23,310 nucleotides of DNA from Trichosphaerium sp. ATCC 40318 (lineage: Eukaryota; Discosea; Flabellinia; Trichosidae): the NCBI GenBank assembly GCA_038496445.1, contig JALMLS010000043.1, positions 1 to 23,310 of the forward strand, written 5' to 3'. The notes under the pieces are model-generated. The model ran no database searches and was not told where the DNA came from. It saw only the letters and a list, made by a program, of their open reading frames with translations. The stretch's first letter is position 1. Every line of letters begins with the position of its first letter. A program made the translations under genes and the position numbers. This document shows positions 1-10,726 of this stretch, piece after piece.

Positions 1-2123
1 CAAGAACTTGCGATGGTCAGAGTACAACAAATGGAATTTACTACAACATTGCAAACAAGCATACTTACTATTGAAAATGCACCAACAACCGATCAGTTTT
101 TGTACTTAGTAAGAAAACTACAACTAGAACAACAGTTGCCAGATGAAAATGTAAAGTTGTGGCTTGACTTTTTCAAAACGGCAGAAACGCTCGTAAATGA
201 CCAAGTAGAGACACCAGGTTCCACACCAATGCTATCTGTTTTTACCAACAAATTGAGTGTTGCTAGTAGCAAAAAAGCATTTCAAAAGGCACAAGTAAAA
301 CTCTATCGCGATATTGGACTAATTGCAGTATAGTACACTCCGAAGCTCAATGTGCAAAACGTACAAATTACAACCACAGGCAATAAAGTTGTAGAAATAC
401 CTTTTATTCCTCCATCGGAATATGTGCGATTGCTAATGTATCATTTGGAAGACAGAGACAGCATAAATGACAACTCAAAGTATCCGTATATGGTAGACAG
501 AGCTGACATAAATGGCGAAATCCACAACATTCAAGTATTTGAAGGTCCAGAAACATCCCAACGATATCGTGACATGTATCTTGATGTTGAAAAGATAAAG
601 CAAAACATCAGACTTGCAGGTACTATTGTTTTTGTACAATTGTCATTTACATATTTACCTAAGCTTACGTGTGTCATGATGACTTTACATATGACAAAAA
701 AGACAGTTTTGGGCCAATGTATCTAGTCATCTGGAACATGCCAAACAGTGAGGAAATGCAAGGAAAAATGACTCTGTTTGTGCTTCCCACCAATGTAATA
801 ATGGAAAGCGCAATGAAGTATGTTGTAAACGACATTGCAATGATGTACAATGGTATCGAACTTCACAGTCCAAAATTGAAAAGAGTACGAAGCAAATAAT
901 TTGTTTTAACAGCTTTTGATTGTGCCCACTAACTGTTGCAGACTTTTAAAGAGTACTTGAGATTGGAAAAAATACTTGGAGACATGCCAGGGACTTGCAA
1001 AGTTCTTTGTACGTTAGAAACAATTGTCTTTGAACTATGCTAAGTTTACAGCTATAAAAAACCAAGGTTCCAACTTGCCTTGTCGTGTTTGCGACATCTC
1101 TAAGATTGGATTAAAAAACCCACGAACAACATACAAAAAGAGAACAAAACAGCAAGCAATGGCCATATACAATGATCCTAACATGTCTCATAAAAGCAAA
1201 CTCTATTCATTGTGTTTTAATGCTTTTGTACGGCCAAACAATTATTCAACTATACTGATTCTTTTAGTCTCCATTTTTGTTTCTCCCTAATTTTGACATT
1301 TTCCAACACTCTCCTTTTTGTCCATTTCACAATATTTTATTGGGTGTTGCAAAAGGAGTATTAATAGGCACACTTGAAATGCTTGTAGAAAAATATTCTA
1401 AGGCTGTTCAAAAGCAAATAAACAATACCATTGATTGGTACAAGAAACAAAAAACATGTTTCTATCAAAAAGTGCGTTGTTGTTTTTGTACATGTTGATA
1501 ACAATGAATGTGTAGAAGTAAGCCAGTATGGGATAAACAAGGTGACTTGTGTTTGGTAGAGCATGGTTGGGATGGAGCTGATACGAGATCTTTTTTGCAA
1601 ATGGCATTGTTTGTGTTCAAGCCGTTGTGTTCTAAAGGAGTAATGCGTACATGGTACGAAACAACATTCAAAACAAACAAAAAAAGTCATTGTTTTAGGT
1701 GTGCCTTGTTAGGTTATATTGCTCTCATGTCAAGGAGTTTTTTACAAGAATCTAAATTGAATCAGGGCTGAAACTAAACAAGGCTTTGCCTTAAATATGA
1801 AGGCATTTTTTTAAAATCAGGCATTGATGGCAAAAATCAGGCATTCAAAAATGGCAATGCCTGATTTTGCAAAGGCAATGGCAACAAAGGCAAAAATCAG
1901 GCATTGAAATAAGGCTTTGTTGGGCAATGCCTTAATTGTTGCAATGCCTTGTTTTTTTTAGGCAATGCCTGCCCTAGTTTTTTTATGCATTGCCAGCCTT
2001 AAATTTATAGGCACCAATTAGGCATTGGTTGTGTACACATTGTACATTAAGGATACATTGGTTTAAGGTAAGTCTCCACCACACCAACACTTCATAAACA
2101 TTTTTTTTCATTTACTACTGACG

Positions 2124-2133
2124 TTTTATATAG
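2124..2133 (+). promoter_or_regulatory. TATA-like box of the mini ORF
   Basis: The sequence TTTTATATAG lies 28-37 bp before the ATG at 2161 and is followed by a relatively GC-rich stretch with a GACGTC-type palindrome. This spacing fits a core promoter with a very short leader. Confidence 0.45.
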
Positions 2134-2160
2134 ACGACGTCACCACGCGCTTAGTATTTT

Positions 2161-2324
2161 ATGGATTCTAACGAAACCACCGCCATTCGAACCGCAGCAC
2201 CCAAATACACCCACAACAGTAGTACAGGTACTTTAAACCATTTTTCCAGTCCGCGAAAATTATACCAATAATTTGTTAATTTTTTTTTCTAGCTAAAGGT
2301 TTTTTTTCACATGGAGGACATTGA
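2161..2324 (+). CDS. Mini two-exon ORF inside the 929-bp element (left copy)
   Basis: ATG at 2161; exon 1 2161-2227; intron 2228-2292 with donor GTACTT and a T-rich tract ending CTAG; exon 2 2293-2324 with stop TGA. The joined frame encodes 32 residues, starting MDSNETTAIRTAAPKY and ending SHGGH. A TATA-like box lies about 30 bp upstream and an AATAAA about 30 bp downstream, so a whole miniature transcription unit is present. It is probably the remnant of an autonomous element's transposase gene after internal deletion; the peptide has no recognisable domain. Translation is unproven. Confidence 0.4.
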
Positions 2325-2353
2325 AGTTTTTTGTGTTTTGTGTACTGTACTTT

Positions 2354-2359
2354 AATAAA
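2354..2359 (+). terminator. AATAAA polyadenylation-type signal of the mini ORF
   Basis: AATAAA lies 30 bp after the TGA at 2322-2324, in TTTAATAAATGAATC. The same signal is mirrored in the right arm. Confidence 0.4.
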
Positions 2360-3822
2360 TGAATCACTATTGTATGCTTATATAAAGCCTTGTTTTATGA
2401 GTATATGATGCCTGGGTTATGCCCAAAAATTGAGGGCAAAAATGCCTCATTGTTGCACAAAAAATGAGGCATTATTGGACCAACAATGCAGGCTATTTTA
2501 AGGCTAATTAGTGAACCAGTTGCTTGCTATTTGGCCCAAATATGAGGCTCCAAAGCCCAACATTACAAGGCAATGCCTCATATTTGCTCATTTTTTTTGG
2601 CAAAAACAAGGCAATTTGGTGAAAAATAAGGCTGTATTTGGTGGCAAAAAAAAGGCTTTTACAAAAAAAGCCTTATTTAGTTTCAGCCCTGATTTGGTCA
2701 CACATGCAGCCTCCAGTTTACGTAAACTAGTGAAAGAAAATTTACCAAGCAAGTCAAACAACATTTTTCGCTACTAATGGTTGAAAAAGATGTAAATGTC
2801 ACAACACCTAACTTCCACGTATTATTACACCATGAAGATGCTATAAGAATGTTTGGGATGCCAAAACATTACAGGTACAATGTAAAATAGTGGCATGCTT
2901 TTAACATTTACACCAGCACGTATAGTTGTGAATCAAAGCACAGAAAAATCAAAAATTGGAAAAGAAGCACCAAAGGGTGTACAAAAAACCGGTATTAGCT
3001 TAAGCCAATGTGAATGTTGTTTACAATGTGTTAGAGATATAATGGCAAGAGAAAGTGATTCTATTTCCTCTTATTTCGCTGGAACTTATGATAAGATGAT
3101 GAACAAATTATCCAGCAACAATCCAGTAGAAAATGATAATCGCTCCAAGTTTATTTATTTAGCTGATAAATTGCTCAACATACCTGCAGTAAAATGGACC
3201 CTTCGTACCATACCTTTTACAAACATAGTTCATTAATTGCATTTTTAGATAAGAGAACACTTATTCGCTTTCAGTTTTTGTCCCAATCATTAAAAACTGC
3301 ATTGTACAATGACACTATTGAACGCAATATTGATAACAACTTACAAATTGCAACTTACAACACCGCCAAATGTGCTAAAAGAGAATTATGTGTGTGTGCT
3401 TCTAAAAACACTTGTTTCAAGACATGGAGGCCTCACAAGTTAGAAACGAGAAGTGATTGCATATACATTGAAACGACTGCTTTAGTACAATTGCACGCAC
3501 AAGGAGAAGTTTATGTTTTTGGCCGGTACCGTGTTAACAAACCATTCAAAATGATTACATTAACTAAGTTGAGGGGTAGATTGTTTACAATAAAAGATGT
3601 TCACAACAGATACGATGAAACTATGGAACTTGTGACGTACATGACAAGCAGTTGTTGTAACAATTAGTGTATTAATCACCTGTTAGAATCATTTATAATG
3701 AAAATGATCCATGTGCCTGTGTTCCATTATCCATGGTGTACAGAGTTGAATGTATCATTCCATTCTATGATGAAAAGAACATTTACTTGGTGAATTATTA
3801 TCAAAGAACTATTCCAAAATAA

Positions 3823-4031
3823 ATCGTTTGTTACTAATTCATAAAGTTGGAATTATGGACAAATTATGTCAAATTCCAATTAAAGTGGAATATTATGGGA
3901 ATTCCTCCAAAAATCCTGGCTGAAAGAGAAATGAATGTGAGAATTCTTCATAAATTACAACAAAAATCCCTAAAATGAAAGAATTTAGTGGGATTTATGT
4001 CTAAAATCTCACTTTCATTTTACCACTGAAA
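3823..4031. other. Loop sequence downstream of the left transposase
   Basis: AT-rich, with no gene. It contains an imperfect hairpin of about 76 nt at 3937-4012, beginning GTGAGAATT and ending AAATCTCAC, with an internal AAATCCC/GGGATTT pair. This could be a short MITE or a transposon terminus. Nothing else was recognised. Confidence 0.4.
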
Positions 4032-4032
4032 T

Positions 4033-4140
4033 CAACCAACCAACAAACTGTCCAACCAATCAATAAGCCACCAGGTACATACAAACGGACGTTTGTATAT
4101 TTTCGGCGAACCAGCTTGCACAACTAACTTTTTTCCCCTT
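4033..4140 (+). pseudogene. Fragment of a second transposase C-terminus abutting the right arm
   Basis: The plus strand is open here and reads HTNGRLYIFGEPACTTNF. This resembles the C-terminal stretch LHAQGEVYVFGRYRVNKPF of the left transposase copy (about 3493-3550): a shared H-x(2)-G-x-(V/L)-Y-(V/I)-F-G core in the same local context. It is therefore probably the tail of another related transposon in plus orientation that became the junction partner of the inverted repeat. The fragment is short, so confidence is low. Confidence 0.35.
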
Positions 4141-4827
4141 TTAGCACATTTGGCGGTGTTGTAAGTTGCAATTTGTAAGTTGTTATCAATATTGCGTTCA
4201 ATAGTGTCATTGTACAATGCAGTTTTTAATGATTGGGACAAAAACTGAAAGCGAATAAGTGTTCTCTTATCTAAAAATGCAATTAATGAACTATGTTTGT
4301 AAAAGGTATGGTACGAAGGGTCCATTTTACTGCAGGTATGTTGAGCAATTTATCAGCTAAATAAATAAACTTGGAGCGATTATCATTTTCTACTGGATTG
4401 TTGCTGGATAATTTGTTCATCATCTTATCATAAGTTCCAGCGAAATAAGAGGAAATAGAATCACTTTCTCTTGCCATTATATCTCTAACACATTGTAAAC
4501 AACATTCACATTGGCTTAAGCTAATACCGGTTTTTTGTACACCCTTTGGTGCTTCTTTTCCAATTTTTGATTTTTCTGTGCTTTGATTCACAACTATACG
4601 TGCTGGTGTAAATGTTAAAAGCATGCCACTATTTTACATTGTACCTGTAATGTTTTGGCATCCCAAACATTCTTATAGCATCTTCATGGTGTAATAATAC
4701 GTGGAAGTTAGGTGTTGTGACATTTACATCTTTTTCAACCATTAGTAGCGAAAAATGTTGTTTGACTTGCTTGGTAAATTTTCTTTCACTAGTTTACGTA
4801 AACTGGAGGCTGCATGTGTGACCAAAT

Positions 4828-5756
4828 CAGGGCTGAAACTAAATAAGGCTTTTTTTGTAAAAGCCTTTTTTTTGCCACCAAATACAGCCTTATTTTTCAC
4901 CAAATTGCCTTGTTTTTGCCAAAAAAAATGAGCAAATATGAGGCATTGCCTTGTAATGTTGGGCTTTGGAGCCTCATATTTGGGCCAAATAGCAAGCAAC
5001 TGGTTCACTAATTAGCCTTAAAATAGCCTGCATTGTTGGTCCAATAATGCCTCATTTTTTGTGCAACAATGAGGCATTTTTGCCCTCAATTTTTGGGCAT
5101 AACCCAGGCATCATATACTCATAAAACAAGGCTTTATATAAGCATACAATAGTGATTCATTTATTAAAGTACAGTACACAAAACACAAAAAACTTCAATG
5201 TCCTCCATGTGAAAAAAAACCTTTAGCTAGAAAAAAAAATTAACAAATTATTGGTATAATTTTCGCGGACTGGAAAAATGGTTTAAAGTACCTGTACTAC
5301 TGTTGTGGGTGTATTTGGGTGCTGCGGTTCGAATGGCGGTGGTTTCGTTAGAATCCATAAAATACTAAGCGCGTGGTGACGTCGTCTATATAAAACGTCA
5401 GTAGTAAATGAAAAAAAATGTTTATGAAGTGTTGGTGTGGTGGAGACTTACCTTAAACCAATGTATCCTTAATGTACAATGTGTACACAACCAATGCCTA
5501 ATTGGTGCCTATAAATTTAAGGCTGGCAATGCATAAAAAAACTAGGGCAGGCATTGCCTAAAAAAAACAAGGCATTGCAACAATTAAGGCATTGCCCAAC
5601 AAAGCCTTATTTCAATGCCTGATTTTTGCCTTTGTTGCCATTGCCTTTGCAAAATCAGGCATTGCCATTTTTGAATGCCTGATTTTTGCCATCAATGCCT
5701 GATTTTAAAAAAATGCCTTCATATTTAAGGCAAAGCCTTGTTTAGTTTCAGCCCTG
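4828..5756 (-). mobile_element. 929-bp non-autonomous DNA transposon, right copy
   Basis: Exact mirror of the left copy (the coordinate sum is 7519 at both ends), with the same terminal repeats and the same insertion point in the transposase exon. It is present in both arms at the same place, so it inserted before the inverted duplication formed. Confidence 0.85.
5195..5358 (-). CDS. Mini two-exon ORF inside the 929-bp element (right copy)
   Basis: Mirror image of the unit at 2161-2324, with identical TATA-like box, start, splice sites, stop and AATAAA. It is listed separately because it is a second physical copy. Confidence 0.4.
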
Positions 5757-8033
5757 ATTCAATTTAGATTCTTGTAAAAAACTCCTTGACATGAGAGCAA
5801 TATAACCTAACAAGGCACACCTAAAACAATGACTTTTTTTGTTTGTTTTGAATGTTGTTTCGTACCATGTACGCATTACTCCTTTAGAACACAACGGCTT
5901 GAACACAAACAATGCCATTTGCAAAAAAGATCTCGTATCAGCTCCATCCCAACCATGCTCTACCAAACACAAGTCACCTTGTTTATCCCATACTGGCTTA
6001 CTTCTACACATTCATTGTTATCAACATGTACAAAAACAACAACGCACTTTTTGATAGAAACATGTTTTTGTTTCTTGTACCAATCAATGGTATTGTTTAT
6101 TTGCTTTTGAACAGCCTTAGAATATTTTTCTACAAGCATTTCAAGTGTGCCTATTAATACTCCTTTTGCAACACCCAATAAAATATTGTGAAATGGACAA
6201 AAAGGAGAGTGTTGGAAAATGTCAAAATTAGGGAGAAACAAAAATGGAGACTAAAAGAATCAGTATAGTTGAATAATTGTTTGGCCGTACAAAAGCATTA
6301 AAACACAATGAATAGAGTTTGCTTTTATGAGACATGTTAGGATCATTGTATATGGCCATTGCTTGCTGTTTTGTTCTCTTTTTGTATGTTGTTCGTGGGT
6401 TTTTTAATCCAATCTTAGAGATGTCGCAAACACGACAAGGCAAGTTGGAACCTTGGTTTTTTATAGCTGTAAACTTAGCATAGTTCAAAGACAATTGTTT
6501 CTAACGTACAAAGAACTTTGCAAGTCCCTGGCATGTCTCCAAGTATTTTTTCCAATCTCAAGTACTCTTTAAAAGTCTGCAACAGTTAGTGGGCACAATC
6601 AAAAGCTGTTAAAACAAATTATTTGCTTCGTACTCTTTTCAATTTTGGACTGTGAAGTTCGATACCATTGTACATCATTGCAATGTCGTTTACAACATAC
6701 TTCATTGCGCTTTCCATTATTACATTGGTGGGAAGCACAAACAGAGTCATTTTTCCTTGCATTTCCTCACTGTTTGGCATGTTCCAGATGACTAGATACA
6801 TTGGCCCAAAACTGTCTTTTTTGTCATATGTAAAGTCATCATGACACACGTAAGCTTAGGTAAATATGTAAATGACAATTGTACAAAAACAATAGTACCT
6901 GCAAGTCTGATGTTTTGCTTTATCTTTTCAACATCAAGATACATGTCACGATATCGTTGGGATGTTTCTGGACCTTCAAATACTTGAATGTTGTGGATTT
7001 CGCCATTTATGTCAGCTCTGTCTACCATATACGGATACTTTGAGTTGTCATTTATGCTGTCTCTGTCTTCCAAATGATACATTAGCAATCGCACATATTC
7101 CGATGGAGGAATAAAAGGTATTTCTACAACTTTATTGCCTGTGGTTGTAATTTGTACGTTTTGCACATTGAGCTTCGGAGTGTACTATACTGCAATTAGT
7201 CCAATATCGCGATAGAGTTTTACTTGTGCCTTTTGAAATGCTTTTTTGCTACTAGCAACACTCAATTTGTTGGTAAAAACAGATAGCATTGGTGTGGAAC
7301 CTGGTGTCTCTACTTGGTCATTTACGAGCGTTTCTGCCGTTTTGAAAAAGTCAAGCCACAACTTTACATTTTCATCTGGCAACTGTTGTTCTAGTTGTAG
7401 TTTTCTTACTAAGTACAAAAACTGATCGGTTGTTGGTGCATTTTCAATAGTAAGTATGCTTGTTTGCAATGTTGTAGTAAATTCCATTTGTTGTACTCTG
7501 ACCATCGCAAGTTCTTGTATGTTCACATCTTCGCAATAAACATTTTGACAGTTTTCTGCAGTAAAGTCAGCGGTTTAGTTTGATTTATGGGTATTTAGCT
7601 TACCATGAGCTGTGTGCAAGGGTTCTTGACGATTCATTATCAAAGGTACACTATCAATTTGATTAGTCGCATTGGACATGAAATCTGGTTTCTCTACACG
7701 TGGAGAAGCTAAAAAAAATGATTAAACAGCTTTAGCAAGTTAAATTAAGTACGTAATAAATTGAACGTGTTAGATTCGACCGAAGAATTGATTGGCATGG
7801 TGGTATTGATTGCTCTTCCTTTGTTGATTATTTTTTGCACAATTTTGTTGCCTTGATGAATAGCAGTACGTTCATGTCTCGCTCGATTACTTCGACATAA
7901 ACGTTCATTACAAGCTGCACAAGTGTACATGTAACTGAGATTCAAGAAAACAAGAGAATAAAAAATAGCGTTTATTAGTTCCCATCTTATTATTTTGATT
8001 ACTTCTATTGATTGTAAGTAACACACAATTACA

Positions 8034-10438
8034 CTAATGTACACATACCATGTCATATTGATACTTTGCAAGAGTCTTAATAGCCGATAAGTAAAAACCA
8101 ATAATGTAAACGGCTTAAAACACGTGACGTACCTTTGATTGGTTAACGGCATATTGAAAAGCTGCTTTGTCAGCTTCATCATCAACAGTTTCAAGCGCTT
8201 GTTCAGGGTTAGACATGAATGTTGTCACAAATTGGGGTTTGTGTAAACAACATGAACATGTCAAACTTGTATCTATTTTCAGAAAACTGGCATTTGAGAC
8301 TTTCACTTTCGCATCAATCAAGTAAGTGTCATTGTCGGACATAAAAGCCTCATCACTACAATCACTATCTGTCAAGTTTTCTTTGTCACCGTCATATTCA
8401 TCTCTGGTAGAGTTTTTTTGTAGCACGCTAAGCAAAGCTATTTCTTGTCTACGCTCTCTTCTAAAAATAGCAATGCGTTGTTGATGCTTGTACAAAATGC
8501 CATGTGCATACCATCCTTGTACATGCCCAATTGCTTTTGAACCTATGTGAATACAAGTGTTAATAACTATAACATAGAAGAGCTCGCATACAATTTGCAA
8601 ATTCACTTTGATACTTAGTTTGTATCTCCACATCTGTTTTAGTAACATGTAAAGGTAAGATGGTGTACGTTTTGCCTTTGAATCTATCAGTAGGGTGTTC
8701 AGCTTGCAGTTCGATGGACTTTTTTATGTATTTTACTTGTCTGCTATAATGTGTTTTGTGCTTGCTTAAGCGGATTAACATCCAATCTTTGTACACAATT
8801 CTAAATTCAATCAAATGTTGTTTAAAAGAGAATAAAAAAGAAACAAGAACGTACTCATTGTACAAGACTCCAGGCTTGATGATAACTTTTAAACCGACCA
8901 TATTATTTCCGTGTAAGGCCCAATGGATTATTAAAAACGCCCAAAGCACATAATCCATGACAGTCGCACATGAGCAAATCTCCTTCTTGCAAGCAAAATA
9001 TTCCATCTTTTGGGGTATCACGTGTTGAGTTAAGCTCCAACACGTTCAACAAAAAATGTTTATTTGCTTGATAACGAACGGTTGAGGTGTTGAACTCCAA
9101 TTTGTGCTCGAGAGGCTTCAATCTCGGGTATTCCTTCAAGGTACTGCTCAATTGGTTTATGAACTTGATTTTGTTTTGGACTGTTTCATCAATCTAATAA
9201 AGGATTAAAAAGTGTTTGCAAACGCTTTCAAAAGAACCTTTTTTTGCATTGGAGAAACCATGCGTCTGAGAACTATTGTCCAAGCGCTTTTTTTGTTTTT
9301 ATGGTTAGTTATATCCAATTTGTGTCTGACTCCTCCTGCACCATTATTATTGTTGTGGCTGCCATGAAGCGCCCATATAAAATTGTTGCCTGTTAAAGTG
9401 TGCATTTTTTTGGTTCCTGTAATAGACTTATCTTCAGCAAATGTCAAACAATATCGATCAGAAAGTACCTTGAATTGTGATCGTTTTTAAATTGCATTTA
9501 TCAAAATCTTGTAATGTAAACCCAAAACAACTGATGCCGTTTGTTTCATTTACATGGCTGTTTGCTCCACCATCAGTGTGAAAGCGAATGCCTTTGCAGC
9601 CTGGAATGTATTCCTAGTTTATTGTAACAAGTGTTTGGTAAACTCACGTACTTTTAAACTGATGGAAAGAGTTCCTTCTTCCTTGAAAGTATTGCTATTT
9701 GCATTTTTGCTCATGGCCAAGTGCAATTCAATTAATGGTTTTAAATAAATAATGTCTTGTTCATCAGTTTCTGAATAATTGTACATATGTTGATTGCCGG
9801 CCATTTTGCCAGAAAATGGAACTATCCAAGAAGAGTTGAAGAACCAGCTTCTTTGTTTTTTGACTTTGTACCCAGTAAACACAGATTTGCCATCTACGGC
9901 AAGCAACTAAACGGGACTAAGTGATTTAATAAAAAACCCAAAAGTACATACCTTATGACGCAATAAACTAGCATTTTTTGTTGCAAATTTTCTGCAACAA
10001 TCAAGTAGATGAGATATATTACTACTAGCAGCCATATGATACAAATATATGCCCCTCACCAAACCGCTGTTTAATTTTTGACATTGAGCCTTTATGATTT
10101 GTTTGCCTTTCAATCCCATATTCACGTTTAATCTAACGACAATATTGTCCCTAAAATTTGGTCTGTTGTTGTTGAGTGTTGGCATTGTTGTTTCTCGTAA
10201 CGAAACGGCAGATCCTCGCATTTTTAAATTGGCAACAGCTTTTCGCACAATTGTTGGAACCAATGATATACTTTTTCCAGGTTTTGTACTATTAGTAGCC
10301 ATGTGTATCGCTTCATCGTGAATCTGTAATATCGTAAAAAGGCTTTGTCTTTCAGCCTATTCGTTTTAGTCAAAAACGTGGGCAACAACACCAAAGTACC
10401 TGTTTAATAGCGGAGATGTAATTTTGGGATAAATGCAG
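8034..10438 (-). pseudogene. Gene A, minus copy: uncharacterised transposon partner gene, damaged
   Basis: Exons by phase and homology to 18158-21051: 10400-10438, 9952-10323, 9648-9906, 9469-9600, roughly 9234-9431, 8855-9189, 8592-8800, 8133-8542, and a last exon ending at TAG 8034. Features conserved with the plus copy: CRKFAxK; GIRFHTDGG; GISCFGFTLQD; NFIWAL; GGVRH; RYQANKHFLL; a VGLKV segment; KSIELQ; and GHVQGWYAHGILY. No domain of known function is recognised. Damage: the first 100 or so residues of the plus copy are missing and the break coincides with the MITE at 10439-10570; there is also a one-base frame change near 8912, in a region that is continuous in the other copy. The gene ends 104 bp before the transposase start on the same strand, so the two look like partners in one element. 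Confidence 0.65.
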
Positions 10439-10570
10439 GTCTGAAAATTATCATGGTATAATACCATATTTTGCAGTATAATTGTGGTTTATGGTACTAC
10501 CTTGGTATAATCACAAATTATACCATAAAATTATACTGCAAAATATGGTATAGTACCGTGATTTTTAGAC
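10439..10570. mobile_element. 132-bp MITE-like palindromic element
   Basis: Inverted ends of about 45-50 bp begin GTCTGAAAATTAT on the left and, as reverse complement, GTCTAAAAATCAC on the right. Each continues into the shared core ACCATATTTTGCAGTATAATT. The element can fold almost completely into a hairpin. On the minus strand its end reads TTTTCAG followed by AC, which is a ready-made splice acceptor directly upstream of the first readable gene A exon. A related half-motif (TATACCATG...TATACTG) lies just outside at 10590-10610. No clear target duplication was seen. Confidence 0.75.
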
Positions 10571-10726
10571 ATATGGTATAAGACTCAATATACCATGTTT
10601 TATACTGTATCTATATTCATGGATTTTTATGATGTCAAATATTTTACAATGACTGTGTCGTGTTTGGTCTTTACTGTAGTATGTAAATAAAAAAAAAACA
10701 ATTATATGAAGTAGCGTGAATTGCAT
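10571..10726. other. Spacer between MITE and orphan gene
   Basis: AT-rich, including a run of A after 10688. It contains no exon I can support. It should hold the missing 5' part of gene A if that were intact, but no matching coding sequence is visible. Confidence 0.4.

Larger units (their letters stand above)
1763..2691 (+). mobile_element. 929-bp non-autonomous DNA transposon, left copy
   Basis: Terminal inverted repeats begin CAGGGCTGAAACTAAA and continue with AAGGCTTT; the right end is the reverse complement with one change. Both subterminal regions (about 1785-2060 and 2400-2670) are packed with GGCATTG/CAATGCC-type words in both orientations, as in CACTA-like elements. Removing the element together with one AT dinucleotide restores an open transposase frame (ESKLN followed by LVTHAAS). 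That indicates a 2-bp AT target duplication and insertion into coding sequence. No 8-bp duplication is present, which argues against hAT despite the CAGGG end. Confidence 0.85.
1..3381. repeat. Left arm of giant inverted repeat
   Basis: This arm is the reverse complement of 4138-7518. Position 1 pairs with 7517 and 3381 pairs with 4138. The pairing sum changes from 7518 to 7519 because of one extra A in an A-run near 1451, which is the only difference I noticed. The arm is cut by the window start, so its true length is unknown. It carries transposase exons and one copy of the 929-bp element. The extra A puts the left transposase copy out of frame, while the right copy stays in frame at that point. 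Confidence 0.95.
1..3822 (+). pseudogene. Tnp2/CACTA-like transposase, left-arm copy, 5' cut by window
   Basis: Exons by phase: 1-294, 334-619, 664-884, 942-1008, 1052-1227, 1268-1471, 1516-1762, [929-bp element], 2692-2874, 2926-2991, 3035-3148, 3190-3636, 3687-3822. Visible motifs: the conserved block DDFTYDKKDSxGP; ILGDMPG followed by the PCRVC knuckle, a Tnp2 hallmark; CPFHNILLGVAK; GWDGADTRSF; NVTTPNFHVLLHHED, like the C-terminal 'TpNxHxLxH' segment of Tnp2/KDZ transposases; and HYSCESKHRKIK after a 51-nt intron. The C-terminus (GEVYVFGRY to YYQRTIPK) lies in the loop and is unique to this copy. An extra A near 1451 breaks the frame, the inserted element breaks an exon, and one more frame change lies near 2738. 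The family is established knowledge; the exact superfamily is inference. Confidence 0.8.
4138..7518. repeat. Right arm of giant inverted repeat
   Basis: Mirror of the left arm. Homology stops at 4138, next to the loop. At the outer end the right arm continues without a break into transposase exon 3 and then into the gene's unique 5' exons (7604-7930), so the duplicated block begins inside a gene. The unique outer sequence suggests that this side is the original locus and that the left arm is the inverted duplicate. This is inference, because the left flank lies outside the window. Confidence 0.93.
4032..7930 (-). pseudogene. Zinc-finger Tnp2/CACTA-like transposase (gene B), right-arm copy
   Basis: This copy holds the gene's 5' end. 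Start ATG at 7930; exons 7753-7930, 7604-7708, 7224-7555, 6899-7184, 6634-6854, 6510-6576, 6291-6466, 6048-6250 and 5757-6003 join in phase with no stop. The first residues form a C2H2-type finger (YTCAACNE..H....H), plausibly for binding transposon ends. Tnp2 motifs follow: DDFTYDKKDS, ILGDMPG, PCRVC and CPFHNILLGVAK, which supply candidate catalytic acidic residues of an RNase H fold. The 929-bp element then interrupts the gene. Beyond it the reading matches the left arm down to 4138, after which the sequence switches to an unrelated tail that stops at 4032, so the true C-terminus is lost. Uninterrupted, the protein would be roughly 920 residues, using the left copy's C-terminus for length only. 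The start is 104 bp downstream of the end of gene A. Confidence 0.82.

Noticed and set aside
1755-2699. hAT assignment of the 929-bp element from its CAGGG end
   Set aside because: The 8-bp flanks (AATTGAAT and ATTTGGTC) do not match; an AT dinucleotide duplication restores the coding frame, and the subterminal repeats look CACTA-like.
1-3300. In-frame TAG codons in the transposase (near 331 and 2888) as stop-codon reassignment or readthrough
   Set aside because: Both lie inside short introns (295-333 and 2875-2925) whose removal preserves phase and aligns with the other copy or with family motifs.
5829-6157. Plus-strand open frames in the right arm (and their left-arm mirrors)
   Set aside because: They lie antisense to well-supported transposase exons 8 and 9.
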